Assembly: GCF_014174475.1 (NCBI RefSeq) | Contig: NZ_JACJUD010000001.1 | Location: 1,116,001-1,180,000, forward strand | Source of the DNA: Aquipseudomonas ullengensis | Lineage (GTDB): Bacteria; Pseudomonadota; Gammaproteobacteria; Pseudomonadales; Pseudomonadaceae | Length of the DNA stretch: 64,000 nt | Direction of reading: 5' to 3' | Shown here: positions 43,272 to 52,493 of the stretch, piece after piece | How the letters are laid out: every line of letters starts with the position of its first letter | Numbering within the stretch: the stretch's first letter is position 1 | Notes under the pieces: generated by a model | The model's database searches: none | The model's input: only the letters and a program-made list of their open reading frames with translations | What the model was told of the DNA's origin: nothing | Translations under genes and position numbers: made by a program

Positions 43272-44440
43272 TGAGCAGCTCGCCGGCTCTGGCAGGGCTA
43301 CGCAGCCCTGCGCGTTATATCCCACAGCTGGAGGCCTTGCGTGGCTGGGCAATCCTGCTGGTAGTGATGTTTCACTACTTTGGGATACTCACCAGTGATG
43401 GTGCGGCTGGTCTACCAGAGGGTAGTTCCCTTTGGCTACGGGTGGTGGCTGCGGGAAACACCGGGGTTTCCCTGTTTTTCGTGCTTAGCGGGTTTCTCCT
43501 GACGCAGCCTTTCATTCTGGCCATGCGTAATGGCGAGCGAGTTGGCATTGGCAGTTTTTATAGTGCGCGGGTGTTGCGGGTTGTCCCGCTCTACTACTGT
43601 GCGATTCTAGTGGCTTGGCTGGTCAGTTCCAGTGGAAGTGCGTTGAAGGCACTAGTGTTTATTCCGGTCGGTTTCGATATTTTTCCGTTCAGCGTGCCAT
43701 GGTGGTCGCTTTGTACGGAGATGCAGTTCTATTTGCTGCTGCCTTGGCTGATGTTGACGCTTCAGTACAGAGCAGGCCGCTATTTATTAACTGCTGCCTG
43801 CGTCATTTGGTTCACTCTGCATTGCTACTACTTTTTCCAGCCGAGATGGCTAAATAACGAGGAAACCACTTGGCTGCGGTCCTCTCTATTTGGTCGCGGC
43901 TCCGCTTTTATGGTCGGTGCTGTGTGTTGTTGGTTTTACATGGGGCGTGGCTTCTTATGGCTGAGCGCGTCTATGAAGAGTGGCATGCTGCTGTCGCTAG
44001 TGCTGCTAGCAAGTCTGCTACAGCTTTTGCAATGGTACGGGTCTGTCGGCCAAACTCAGGCGCTCATGCGTATGCCGCTTTACCATTCGCTTGAGGCTCT
44101 GCTGTGGGGGGGCATACTACTTTGCTGTCTGTGTTGGCAGGGTAAGATCAGGCAGCTGTTACTCAATCCGCTTTTCAGCCACTTCGGCACGATTTCCTAT
44201 TCGCTTTACCTGATCCATCTACCTGTGCAGTTTTATCTGACCTATCCGCTCAAATCCGCTAACGGGGGACGTTTCCCGTTCTGGTCTGCCGAGGGTCTGG
44301 TGGCGCTTGCTGGCAGCTTCCTGGTGTCCTGGCTGCTGGCAGTGATCTGCTATCGCGTTATCGAGCGGCCGTTCTTGCGGCTCAAATCCCACCTACCGGT
44401 ACTTACCGATAAATTTCTGGGACGGCCTGCCAAAGCGTAG
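43271..44440 (+). CDS. Acyltransferase 3 family membrane O-acyltransferase
   Basis: 389 aa with about ten membrane helices. The family start YIPQLEALRGWAILLVVMFHYFGIL carries the catalytic His (VMFHYF), followed by NTGVSLFFVLSGFLLTQPF and FYSARVLRVVPLYYCAIL, all standard for OafA/YrhL-type O-acetyltransferases. These move an acetyl or other acyl group onto sugars on the periplasmic side. Base composition appears lower in GC than in flanking core genes, with AT-rich codons such as TTA and ATA more frequent. Its last 38 bp overlap the 3' end of the convergent oxygenase gene. Confidence 0.9.
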   Translation: MSSSPALAGLRSPARYIPQLEALRGWAILLVVMFHYFGILTSDGAAGLPEGSSLWLRVVAAGNTGVSLFFVLSGFLLTQPFILAMRNGERVGIGSFYSARVLRVVPLYYCAILVAWLVSSSGSALKALVFIPVGFDIFPFSVPWWSLCTEMQFYLLLPWLMLTLQYRAGRYLLTAACVIWFTLHCYYFFQPRWLNNEETTWLRSSLFGRGSAFMVGAVCCWFYMGRGFLWLSASMKSGMLLSLVLLASLLQLLQWYGSVGQTQALMRMPLYHSLEALLWGGILLCCLCWQGKIRQLLLNPLFSHFGTISYSLYLIHLPVQFYLTYPLKSANGGRFPFWSAEGLVALAGSFLVSWLLAVICYRVIERPFLRLKSHLPVLTDKFLGRPAKA

Positions 44441-45206
44441 CGAAGCCAGGCTGCGCTTCGCCTGCAGGTCGGCCATTGGTGTAGTAGTACAGCGCGAGCG
44501 ATTTGCGCTGGACATCTTCCGGGCAGGTCAGCGGCTGCGGGTGGCCGTGGTATGAGGTCGACGTCGTATTGAATACCACGCAACGATTCAGGGTCGGCAG
44601 TACCCGTTTGGGCGGGCCCTGCATGTCCTTGTCCCAAAGTTCCAGGTGGCCGCCGTATGTTTCCGGCCAGTCCTGATTCAGATAGAGCAGGAAGTTCAGA
44701 CGGCGATCGAGGGCGAACTCGCGATGTGTTGCGAAATCGGCGTGAATCTTGAGGAAGCCTCCGCGACCGATCTGGTGGATGCCGGCCCCGCGCAGGTTTG
44801 GGTCGGGAATCAGGTTGGCAATCCCGGTCATCTTGCTCAGGAAGCTCAGGAAATAGTGGGAGTTGAGTTCCCAGATCAGTTGCCGATAGGTCGGTGGCAT
44901 GAGCAGATTGTCGCGGATGTTGCGCTTGTCCTTTTGCACATACTCGCCACTCTCTTTGTCCTTGTGCGTGGCGTCGTTCCATATGGGCAGGTTTTGATCC
45001 TGTGGATATTCTTCCAAGAGTTTTTGGATTGTGCGCTGGGGCAGGAAGCCGTCAATAACGATGTGGGGAAATGGCTGGTTTTCGCAGTAAAGCCCGGCCA
45101 GTTGCTCCTGGGCAGTCTGTAGGGCCTGGTAGTTGATGAGAAGACCATCCGAACTGGGTGCCACGTATCGATCGGCGGCCAGTTTCGGAAATAACGTATC
45201 ACTCAT
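44403..45206 (-). CDS. 2-oxoglutarate/Fe(II)-dependent oxygenase
   Basis: 267 aa. Double-stranded beta-helix motifs: FPHIVIDGFLP at the N-terminus; GFLKIHADFATHREFALDRRLNFLLYLN (abridged), with metal ligands H155 and D157; GGHLELWDKDM; and VVFNTTSTSYHGHPQPLTCPEDVQRKSLALYYY (abridged) with the distal His near 220-222 and the 2-oxoglutarate Arg near 234. This resembles prolyl-hydroxylase-like proteins found in glycan clusters. The product may be a hydroxylated sugar or amino acid; the target is unknown. The AGGA site lies within the shared palindrome at 45213. Confidence 0.87.
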   Translation of the reverse strand: MSDTLFPKLAADRYVAPSSDGLLINYQALQTAQEQLAGLYCENQPFPHIVIDGFLPQRTIQKLLEEYPQDQNLPIWNDATHKDKESGEYVQKDKRNIRDNLLMPPTYRQLIWELNSHYFLSFLSKMTGIANLIPDPNLRGAGIHQIGRGGFLKIHADFATHREFALDRRLNFLLYLNQDWPETYGGHLELWDKDMQGPPKRVLPTLNRCVVFNTTSTSYHGHPQPLTCPEDVQRKSLALYYYTNGRPAGEAQPGFATLWQAVPEIYR

Positions 45207-45212
45207 TTGGCA

Positions 45213-45220
45213 AGGATCCT
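45213..45220. promoter_or_regulatory. Palindromic Shine-Dalgarno shared by divergent genes
   Basis: AGGATCCT reads AGGA on both strands. On the plus strand it is 8 nt before the GTG at 45225; on the minus strand it is 10 nt before the ATG at 45206. The two start codons are only 18 bp apart, so there is no space for promoters between them. Confidence 0.6.
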
Positions 45221-45224
45221 GTTC

Positions 45225-47090
45225 GTGGCGGGCTACTGTAAAAACGCGTGCTTTTTATTTCTGATCATTCTCCTGTGTGCTGGCTGTTCGGGCAATGATG
45301 CCGATCAACCTTCACGGCCCAACATCCTGTTCATCCTTGCGGATGACCTGGGCAACAACGATATCGCTTCTTGGGGGGCAGGTGAGCCGAGAACCCCTAC
45401 GCTGGATCAGTTAAGCCAGCAGTCGCTGCGTTTTCGCAGCCACTATACGGACAGTTCATGTTCCGTCAGCCGGGCCGCGCTGTTGAGTGGTAGGGATCCG
45501 GTGACCATTGGTTTCGAGCCCATTGGCTTGGGGTTGTCGGAGGATCTGGAAACATTGCCCAGATCATTGAAGCAACTGGGCTATCGCACTTTGCATGTGG
45601 GGAAATGGCATGTGGGGGAGGCCAAAGAGTATCCAGGGGTGTGGCCTTTGCAGCAGGGGTTTGATCACTGGTTTGGGATGTTCAGCCATTTCGTTCTACA
45701 GGGGCCGAATGCCTCGGGAGAGTTGGAAAGTAGTAAACCCACATTCATGAACCCCTGGTTGCAACTGGATCGAGAGCCCATCAGGAAGTATTCGGGACAT
45801 CTGGATGACATCCTCACCGACTACGCGCTGAAGCAGATTGCCAACGCCAAGAATGATAAGGCGCCTTGGTTCATTAACCTGTGGTACCTGTCACCACACC
45901 ACCCATATCAGCCAGCCGAAGCATTCGCCAAGCAGTATCCGGATGACGCCAATGGCCGTTACCTGGCTGTGCTGGCCCAGCTGGATCATAATGTGCAGCG
46001 TGTTCTGCAGGCGCTGGAGCAGTCCGGCCAGGCTGAAAACACTATCGTGGTCTTTGCCAGCGACAACGGCAGCCCGAACATCGCACGCGACAGCAACTAT
46101 CCGTTCACCGGCATCAAGGTCAGCTACCGCGAGGGAGGAGTTCGTTCACCGTTGTTGATCCGTTGGCCAGGCCACTTGAAAGCGGGTGATATTGAAGGCA
46201 CCACGCGTATCACAGACCTGTATCCGACCCTGCTGGGCATGGCTGGTGGTGAGGTGCCAGGTGGTCTCTCGGGGCGCAACCTATCTGATGCGTTGTTGGC
46301 TCAGGCGTCATTGCCGAAAGTCGATGCACTTCACTGGGCGGCTGATACGGCCTGGGGGCAGTTGTATGGCGTGCATTTCCCTGGGCGCGGGCTGTTCGCG
46401 CAGGATGTGACGGGTCCGTTTTCGGTCGAGGCAGTTACTGGCCCCGTTAACAGACCGGTGCGCAGTGAGACGCTTGAGCTGAGTCAGGTGCAGGCGGGCG
46501 ATCTGATGCGGGATTGGGAGCGGAAGGTTCGCCCCATTCCGCTTACCTGGCAGCGACGATCTGCTTCAGCGGGCGTTTTGACCGGGCGTGACTTTCAGCG
46601 TGCCCCCATGATTGGCGGGTTCTCCTTAGGGTTGGCTCTAGGGTCACCTTCGGCGGGGCAGGGTGAACAGATCCTTGTTGAGCAACCAGGCGTTTGGAGC
46701 ATGCACTTGCTGCCCGACGGGCACCTGCGTTTTCGCCACGGGGCAACTGTTTTTTTGAGTGGAGCTGCGGTGAGCCTGCCGCGTGCCTGCAATACGCTCA
46801 TCGCTAGCGTCTATCTCGAGCCAGCTAGCCAATTTCCTTTCAAGAAACCAGGCACCGCTGACGTCCGTCTGTTCGTCAACCAGGAACTGGTGTTGCAGAG
46901 TTCGCAAATGTTGACTCGCACGAATGACGAAGCTGTGTTGCATTCCCCGACTTACATTGGTGCTGGCGCCGATGGACGCGACACCTATTCGGGAACGGTG
47001 GATAAGACGTTGCTAATTGGTAAGCACTTCCGGCCTGGGCAAACCGGCTATGGCTTAGGTGATATGGCTGCAGATCTCTGCGCGCCTTGA
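45225..47090 (+). CDS. Lipoprotein sulfatase with atypical CSVSR active-site motif
   Basis: The GTG at 45225 is chosen for its AAGGA site; a TTG at 45207 is an alternative. 621 aa. Signal MAGYCKNACFLFLIILLCAGC has a lipobox, lipidated at C21. The sulfatase fold is clear: PNILFILADDLGNNDIASWG (metal Asp pair near 40-41), SSCSVSRAALLSGRDP (C79), RTLHVGKWHVG and VVFASDNGSPN. The formylglycine motif is normally CxPxR or CxAxR; here it is CSVSR, with Val instead of Pro or Ala. The last 170 residues are a beta-rich extension. Outer-membrane or periplasmic, removing or exchanging sulfate; a phosphotransferase-like role cannot be excluded. No maturation enzyme gene is seen in the window. Confidence 0.85.
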   Translation: MAGYCKNACFLFLIILLCAGCSGNDADQPSRPNILFILADDLGNNDIASWGAGEPRTPTLDQLSQQSLRFRSHYTDSSCSVSRAALLSGRDPVTIGFEPIGLGLSEDLETLPRSLKQLGYRTLHVGKWHVGEAKEYPGVWPLQQGFDHWFGMFSHFVLQGPNASGELESSKPTFMNPWLQLDREPIRKYSGHLDDILTDYALKQIANAKNDKAPWFINLWYLSPHHPYQPAEAFAKQYPDDANGRYLAVLAQLDHNVQRVLQALEQSGQAENTIVVFASDNGSPNIARDSNYPFTGIKVSYREGGVRSPLLIRWPGHLKAGDIEGTTRITDLYPTLLGMAGGEVPGGLSGRNLSDALLAQASLPKVDALHWAADTAWGQLYGVHFPGRGLFAQDVTGPFSVEAVTGPVNRPVRSETLELSQVQAGDLMRDWERKVRPIPLTWQRRSASAGVLTGRDFQRAPMIGGFSLGLALGSPSAGQGEQILVEQPGVWSMHLLPDGHLRFRHGATVFLSGAAVSLPRACNTLIASVYLEPASQFPFKKPGTADVRLFVNQELVLQSSQMLTRTNDEAVLHSPTYIGAGADGRDTYSGTVDKTLLIGKHFRPGQTGYGLGDMAADLCAP

Positions 47091-47098
47091 GCATGGAG

Positions 47099-47114
47099 GC
47101 CCGGTAGGCCGGGC
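47099..47114. other. Hairpin after the sulfatase gene
   Basis: GCCCGG-TAGG-CCGGGC starts 9 bp after the stop. There is no T-run. It may slow transcription or stabilise the mRNA 3' end. Confidence 0.35.
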
Positions 47115-47172
47115 TAGCAGGTTTGCTGACGGGGATGTGCCCTGTACCTGCTATTCCCGAGGGTAGGAATAT

Positions 47173-48375
47173 ATGGCTTTAACTTGCGCGCGGGAAGGTA
47201 TAGATCGAATGTCTGCTGGTGGTTGCCAGCATAGGAAAACTGAAAACGAGCGAACTATGAGGGCACTCTATGAAGCGGTTTTTTGTGGGTGGAAGCCGGC
47301 AGACCCCAAATTTGGGGGCTCTATCGTGAGGGTACTACTAAGGCGGCTTTTCGGGCTCCCTTCTCAGCAAAATGTCGTCGATACCAGTCAGCGGCTTTTC
47401 TCGGCTGGGCTTGTGCGTGAGGCAATTGATCGGCTATCTGCCCAAGTACGCGCAGCGCCTTCAGCCGACATTGAGATCTGTCTTATGGCGATGCGCCATC
47501 GAGGGTTTTTCCATGTGCAGCACCCGCAGGGCGCACCACATTGGCCGCCCGTGGTGCAAGCGTCACCCTTCGCGGCTGGGGTAATACCGTCGGTAGAGAA
47601 AGACCAACTTTCGGCCTCAATCCTGGCTCAAGGTATTCAGGGGCATGGCGCATTGATCGTTCGTGGTCTGCTGTCTTCTGCACAGATCAGTACCATGACC
47701 GCAGCAATAGACAACGCCATCAAGGCTGCTGACGTTGAGCCTGATCGTCGCAATGAAGAACAACAGGCTTGGTTTACGCCGCTGCAACCTTGCCCTGAAG
47801 GTGGAGAGCAGAAGATTGCCCGCAAGTGGGTACGCGATGGTGGAGGCGTTCTGGCTGCTGACTCCCCCCGAGGTTTTTTCAAGTTACTCGAGACGCTTGG
47901 GCAGAGCGGAGTTTTGCCGGTGCTGGCTGGCTATCTGGGAGAGGCTCCCGCGTTGTCTGTGAAGAAGACCACGCTACGTCGGGTTTCTCCGAAATCGAAT
48001 TCAGGTTGGCATCAGGATGGTGCGTTCCTAGGGCAGGATATTCGTACCGTCAATTTGTGGATTGCCCTGACCGATTGCGGTGTAGATGCCCCATCCATGG
48101 ATATGGTGCCAACTCGCCTGCCCGGGATTGTTCCCACTGGCACGGGGGAGGCCAGTTTCAGTTGGTCCGTTGACGATGCCGCGGTGCGCGCCGCCGCTGG
48201 TGATACACCGCCGGTGCGCCTTCATTTCAAAGCTGGCGATGCGATTCTGTTCGATGAGCGGAATCTACATCGCACAGCCGTCGACCCGGGGATGACCCAA
48301 GAGCGCTATGCCATTGAGGCGTGGTTTTTCGCCCCCTCGTGTTACCCGCTTAACCAGTTACCATTGCTTTGTTAG
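47173..48375 (+). CDS. Phytanoyl-CoA dioxygenase-like (PhyH) protein
   Basis: ATG 47173 has GTAGGAATAT directly upstream; later Met codons at 47209 and 47257 are possible but weaker. 400 aa. The first 130 residues are unassigned (mixed helices, LLRRLFGLPSQQ). The catalytic part runs from GHGALIVRGLLSSAQI to FDERNLHRTAV: NSGWHQDGAFLGQD carries H280 and D282, H366 is the distal ligand, and the nearby Arg of MTQERYAIE would bind 2-oxoglutarate. Composition appears less GC-rich than the core. It is the last gene of the island and is followed by a terminator. Substrate unknown; it may modify the glycan or its lipid. Confidence 0.82.
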   Translation: MALTCAREGIDRMSAGGCQHRKTENERTMRALYEAVFCGWKPADPKFGGSIVRVLLRRLFGLPSQQNVVDTSQRLFSAGLVREAIDRLSAQVRAAPSADIEICLMAMRHRGFFHVQHPQGAPHWPPVVQASPFAAGVIPSVEKDQLSASILAQGIQGHGALIVRGLLSSAQISTMTAAIDNAIKAADVEPDRRNEEQQAWFTPLQPCPEGGEQKIARKWVRDGGGVLAADSPRGFFKLLETLGQSGVLPVLAGYLGEAPALSVKKTTLRRVSPKSNSGWHQDGAFLGQDIRTVNLWIALTDCGVDAPSMDMVPTRLPGIVPTGTGEASFSWSVDDAAVRAAAGDTPPVRLHFKAGDAILFDERNLHRTAVDPGMTQERYAIEAWFFAPSCYPLNQLPLLC

Positions 48376-48429
48376 CAATGTGGCTAAGCGCTAGGTCTCT
48401 AGCGCAGGGGGGGGCTAAAGTTGACTCAT

Positions 48430-48458
48430 AAAAAACCCGGCACCAGGCCGGTTTTTTT
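48430..48458. terminator. Rho-independent terminator, probably bidirectional
   Basis: AAAAAACCCGGC-ACCA-GGCCGGTTTTTTT has a GC stem with one bulged C, A-run on the left and T-run on the right. It closes the PhyH-like gene from the left and pntB from the right (20 bp after its stop). Confidence 0.85.
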
Positions 48459-48478
48459 ATTGGACGGGAAAAGGCGTC

Positions 48479-49927
48479 TTAATCGACCGCCTTGACCATG
48501 TCCTCGATCACTTTCTTGGCATCGCCGAAGACCATCATGGTCTTGTCGAGGTAGAACAGTTCGTTGTCCAGGCCGGCGTAGCCGCTGGCCATCGAGCGCT
48601 TGTTGACGATCACAGTCTTGGCTTTGTAGGCCTCGAGGATCGGCATGCCGGCGATCGGCGACTTCGGGTCGTTCTTCGCGGCCGGGTTGACCACGTCGTT
48701 GGCGCCCAGCACCAGCACCACGTCGGCCTGGCCGAACTCGGAGTTGATGTCTTCCATCTCGAACACTTGCTCGTAAGGCACTTCGGCCTCGGCCAGCAGG
48801 ACGTTCATGTGGCCAGGCATACGACCGGCAACCGGGTGGATCGCGTACTTCACGGTGACGCCACGGTGGGTCAGCTTCTCGGCAAGCTCCATCAGTGCGT
48901 GCTGGGCACGGGCCACTGCCAGGCCGTAGCCCGGGACGATGATCACGGTGTCGGCGTTGGTCAGCAGGAAGGCGGCGTCGTCGCTCGAACCGGATTTAAC
49001 CGGGCGAGCTTCTTTGGAGCCAGCCGGGCCGGCTTCTTCAGTCGCACCACCGAAGCCACCGAGGATCACGTTGAAGAACGAGCGGTTCATCGCCTTGCAC
49101 ATGATGTACGAGAGGATGGCGCCGCTTGAGCCCACCAGCGAACCGGCGATGATCAGCATCGAGTTGTTCAGCGAGAAGCCGATACCGGCCGCCGCCCAGC
49201 CCGAGTAGCTGTTGAGCATCGACACTACGACCGGCATGTCGGCACCGCCGATCGGGATGATGATCAGCACGCCAATCACGAAGGCCAGGGCCAGCAGGAT
49301 GGCGAACGCAGTCAGGTTACCGGTGAAGGTGAAGTACAGACCCAGGCCGAGAATCGCCAGGCCGATGGCCAGGTTGAACAGGTGCTGGCCTTTGAACTGC
49401 ACAGGCGCGCCCTGGAACAGGCGGAACTTGTACTTGCCCGACAGCTTGCCGAAGGCGATCACCGAGCCGGAGAAGGTTATGGCGCCGATGGCTGCACCGA
49501 GGAACAGCTCCAGGCGGTTACCGGCAGGGATGGCGTCACCCAGGTTGGCGACGATACCCAGCGATTGCGGTTCGACGACGGCGGCAATGGCGATGAACAC
49601 CGCGGCCAGGCCGATCATGCTGTGCATGAAGGCGACCAGTTCCGGCATCTTGGTCATTTCGACGCGCTTGGCCATGATCGAGCCGGCGGTGCCGCCCAGC
49701 AGCAGGCCGACCAGGACGAAGCCCAGGCCTTTGGCTGCGCCGCCTTCGGCCATCTGTGCGCCCAGCTTGAACACCAGGAACACGGTGGTGAGCACGGCGA
49801 TGCCCATACCGATCATGCCGAACAGGTTGCCCCGGCGCGACGTGGTGGGGTGCGACAGACCCTTGAGTGCCTGGATGAAGCAGATCGAGGCAACGAGGTA
49901 GAGAACAGTGATCAGGTTCATGCTCAT
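48479..49927 (-). CDS. pntB: NAD(P) transhydrogenase subunit beta
   Basis: 482 aa. About eight membrane helices in the first 270 residues, with GGTAGSIMAKRVEMTKMPELVAFMHS and FVIGVLIIIPIGGADMPVVVSMLNSYSGWAAAGIGF (abridged). The C-terminal domain III binds NADP(H): VIIVPGYGLAVARAQHALMELAEKL, HPVAGRMPGHMNVLLAEA and VLVLGANDVVNPAAKND. It works with the alpha subunits as a proton-driven pump reducing NADP with NADH. The start overlaps the upstream stop (TGATG). It ends the operon pntAA-pntAB-pntB. Confidence 0.96.
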   Translation of the reverse strand: MSMNLITVLYLVASICFIQALKGLSHPTTSRRGNLFGMIGMGIAVLTTVFLVFKLGAQMAEGGAAKGLGFVLVGLLLGGTAGSIMAKRVEMTKMPELVAFMHSMIGLAAVFIAIAAVVEPQSLGIVANLGDAIPAGNRLELFLGAAIGAITFSGSVIAFGKLSGKYKFRLFQGAPVQFKGQHLFNLAIGLAILGLGLYFTFTGNLTAFAILLALAFVIGVLIIIPIGGADMPVVVSMLNSYSGWAAAGIGFSLNNSMLIIAGSLVGSSGAILSYIMCKAMNRSFFNVILGGFGGATEEAGPAGSKEARPVKSGSSDDAAFLLTNADTVIIVPGYGLAVARAQHALMELAEKLTHRGVTVKYAIHPVAGRMPGHMNVLLAEAEVPYEQVFEMEDINSEFGQADVVLVLGANDVVNPAAKNDPKSPIAGMPILEAYKAKTVIVNKRSMASGYAGLDNELFYLDKTMMVFGDAKKVIEDMVKAVD

Positions 49928-50247
49928 CAGTGTTTCTCCGCCTGCGCTTTAGGCGCCTTTTTCTTGAACATTTCCAGCATGCGACGGGTGACCAGGAAGC
50001 CACCGAACACGTTGACCGCGGCCAGGGCCACGGCAGCGGTGCCCATGAACTTGCCCAGCGGGGTCACGGTCAGGGCGGCGGCCAGCATGGCGCCGACGAT
50101 GACGATCGCGGAAATTGCGTTGGTCACGGCCATCAGCGGGGTGTGCAGGGCCGGAGTCACGTTCCACACCACGTGGTAGCCAACGTAGATGGCCAGCACG
50201 AAGATGATCAGGTTGTAGATACCGTGGGAGATCAGCATGTCTTCCAT
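49927..50247 (-). CDS. pntAB: NAD(P) transhydrogenase subunit alpha part 2
   Basis: 106 aa, about three membrane helices: [48 protein letters not shown] and [26 protein letters not shown]. In Pseudomonas and Rhodospirillum the alpha subunit is split, and this is the membrane part. It begins 11 bp after the stop of pntAA and shares a base with pntB. Complete for the family. Confidence 0.95.
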   Translation of the reverse strand: MEDMLISHGIYNLIIFVLAIYVGYHVVWNVTPALHTPLMAVTNAISAIVIVGAMLAAALTVTPLGKFMGTAAVALAAVNVFGGFLVTRRMLEMFKKKAPKAQAEKH

Positions 50248-50258
50248 TGTCTGGCTCC

Positions 50259-51380
50259 TTATCCGTTCTTGCGCACGATTTCACCGTCGCGGCACATCAG
50301 GCACGCGGCGACGATGTCGTCTTCGAGGTTGAGGTGGAACTTGCCTTCGGCGTCGATCACCAGCTTGAGGAAGTCCAGCAGGTTGCGTGCGTACAGGGCC
50401 GAAGCGTCCGCCGGCACCAGGGCCGCCAGGTTGCTGTGGCCGACGATGGTCACGCCATGCTTGATTACGACTTCTTCAGCGACGGTCAGCGGGCAGTTGC
50501 CGCCTTGCGCCGCAGCCAGGTCGATGACCACGGAGCCCGGCTTCATCTCGGCGACAGTCGCTTCGTGCAGCAGGGTCGGTGCCTTGCGGCCCGGGATCAG
50601 CGCGGTGGTGATGACGATGTCAGCCTGCTTGGCCTTCTCGTGCACCGCCTTGGCCTGACGCTCCATCCACGAGGCCGGCATCGGACGGGCATAGCCGCCA
50701 ACGCCTTGGGCGCACTCGCGCTCTTCATCGGTCTCGAACGGTACGTCGACGAACTTGGCGCCGAGCGATTCGATCTGTTCCTTCACCGCCGGACGCACGT
50801 CCGAGGCCTCGATCACCGCACCCAGGCGCTTGGCCGTGGCGATGGCCTGCAGACCGGCAACACCGGCACCGAGGATGAGGATGCGCGCAGCCTTCACGGT
50901 ACCGGCGGCGGTCATCAGCATCGGCATGAAGCGCGGGTAGTGGTGCGCAGCCAGCAGCACGGCCTTGTAGCCGGCGATGTTGGCTTGCGAACTCAGCACG
51001 TCCAGGCTCTGCGCGCGGGAGGTGCGCGGGGCGGCCTCCAGGGCGAAGGCGGTGACGCCACGGGCATTCATGCGCGCGATGGTCTCGTTGCTGAACGGGT
51101 TGAGCATGCCAACCAGCACGGCGCCGGTTTTCATGTGGGCCAGTTCGGCGTCGGTCGGGGCAACCACTTTCAGCACCAGATCGGCACCGAAGGCGGCAGC
51201 ATCGTTGCCAATGGCTGCGCCCACGGCTTCATAGGCGCTGTCCGGGATGCTGGCGCTAACGCCGGCACCGGTCTGGACGGTCACCTGATGGCCTTGGCCG
51301 ATCAGCTTCTTGATGGTTTCGGGAGTAGCGGCAACCCGCGTCTCACCGGCATGGGTCTCGAGAGGAACACCGATGTGCAC
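50259..51380 (-). CDS. pntAA: NAD(P) transhydrogenase subunit alpha part 1
   Basis: 373 aa from a GTG start with AGGAG about 7 nt upstream. Soluble NAD(H)-binding domain I with the alanine-dehydrogenase fold: [23 protein letters not shown] at the N-terminus, [31 protein letters not shown] (abridged Rossmann loop), [20 protein letters not shown] and [20 protein letters not shown]. It hands hydride to domain III of PntB. It is the first gene of the operon; the 492 bp upstream should hold its promoter. Confidence 0.96.
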   Translation of the reverse strand: MHIGVPLETHAGETRVAATPETIKKLIGQGHQVTVQTGAGVSASIPDSAYEAVGAAIGNDAAAFGADLVLKVVAPTDAELAHMKTGAVLVGMLNPFSNETIARMNARGVTAFALEAAPRTSRAQSLDVLSSQANIAGYKAVLLAAHHYPRFMPMLMTAAGTVKAARILILGAGVAGLQAIATAKRLGAVIEASDVRPAVKEQIESLGAKFVDVPFETDEERECAQGVGGYARPMPASWMERQAKAVHEKAKQADIVITTALIPGRKAPTLLHEATVAEMKPGSVVIDLAAAQGGNCPLTVAEEVVIKHGVTIVGHSNLAALVPADASALYARNLLDFLKLVIDAEGKFHLNLEDDIVAACLMCRDGEIVRKNG

Positions 51381-51872
51381 TTCAATTCTCCTGCGTGATC
51401 TTTTTAATGAACCGGCGCACTACGGATGGCGCGCTGGCGAGGGCGGATCAGCACAAACCCGCGCGTAAATGGGCGGGGCGCGGCATTTTGCAGGCGAACG
51501 GCGAGGCCATCAAGAAGTTCTGGAGTCGGACTGATTAATAACTACAAGTCACTATCGGACTGCGGGTTTCCCGATATTCCGGCAAAGCGGCGTCATTACT
51601 GGCCTCGGCGCTCACAAACAGGGCTCGGGCCCGCGCCAGCCATAGCTTTGCTGAATGACCATTCGTCGATTGCGGTTGGGGTGGAACCACCGAATCGTGG
51701 GGGCATGCCGTGGTTTTTTCGGTCAATCCGGCGGCTAAAGGTGGTTTTGGGCACGGAATGTAGTAGTTCAGGAACCTGACTACTGGAAGGCTTGCGGTGG
51801 CGGGGGAGGCTCTGTAGCGGGGTTGTGCGGTGTGGCGCCGGGCACCTGGGGTGCACGGCGCTGTGAGTGGGC
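51381..51872. other. Gene-free stretch upstream of pntAA
   Basis: I see no gene with sound codon use or a start site here, on either strand. The stretch includes the pntAA leader (AGGAG at its left end) and less GC-rich DNA around 51535-51600. No strong hairpin or repeat was noticed. A promoter for pntAA on the minus strand is expected but could not be fixed. Confidence 0.45.
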
Positions 51873-52397
51873 TCAGGCCAGGGCTTTTTTCTGGCGGATG
51901 CAGGTCGGCCCGGCGCGTTGTTCGACGGCGATGCGTACGTCATCACGCAGGCCGAGGAGGAACGCCAGCTCGGCGACCACGAACAGCGGGCCGACTACCA
52001 GGCCCATCAGGTCGTCGACGAAGGCCGGTTTGCGCCCCTCGTAGTAGTGGCCGATGAACTGGATGACCCAGCCGACCACGAACAGGCCCAGCCCGCCGCT
52101 CAGCCAGACCAGGGTGCTCTGTTGCGCCAGCGCCGCGCCGGCCCACAGGCTCAGCGCCAGCAGCGCGGCCATGAGCAGGCCGAAGCGCAGATCCAGGCGC
52201 AGATAGAAGACGCTGGCGGCCAGTGCGGTGAGCAGCGCAGGCGACAGCCACAGGCCGGCGACCTCCAGGCCGGGGCGCGAGAGCAGTACGGCGACGGCGA
52301 CCACGATCAGCGGGATGCCGATGAAGTGGCTAAGGATGTTGCGCTGGTCGCGGTGGTATTCCGCGTACTGGCCGAGGTGATCGACGAGGGACTTCAT
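51873..52397 (-). CDS. DUF962/Mpo1-like membrane protein
   Basis: 174 aa from MKSLVDHLGQYAEYHRDQRN (ATG 52397); two Met codons lie 6 and 15 bp upstream. Four to five membrane helices. Conserved His-containing segments, YAEYHRDQRNILSHFIGIPL and IQFIGHYYEGRKPAFVDDL, match the YGL010w/Mpo1 family, in which the yeast protein is an Fe(II)-dependent dioxygenase of 2-hydroxy fatty acids. A related lipid role here is inference. Single gene, divergent from the Crp/Fnr-type regulator. Confidence 0.85.
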   Translation of the reverse strand: MKSLVDHLGQYAEYHRDQRNILSHFIGIPLIVVAVAVLLSRPGLEVAGLWLSPALLTALAASVFYLRLDLRFGLLMAALLALSLWAGAALAQQSTLVWLSGGLGLFVVGWVIQFIGHYYEGRKPAFVDDLMGLVVGPLFVVAELAFLLGLRDDVRIAVEQRAGPTCIRQKKALA

Positions 52398-52493
52398 TTG
52401 CATACGCCTCATGGGTCGGGGTGCTTTGGCCGATAATGGCTGGACTGCCCCATGCGGCTCTGTCAGCTAGCCGACAAATCCGGAGAGATCATC

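Noticed and set aside
51426..51946. Possible genes in the pntAA upstream region
   Set aside because: Candidate frames on both strands lack ribosome sites and recognisable motifs, and overlap each other.
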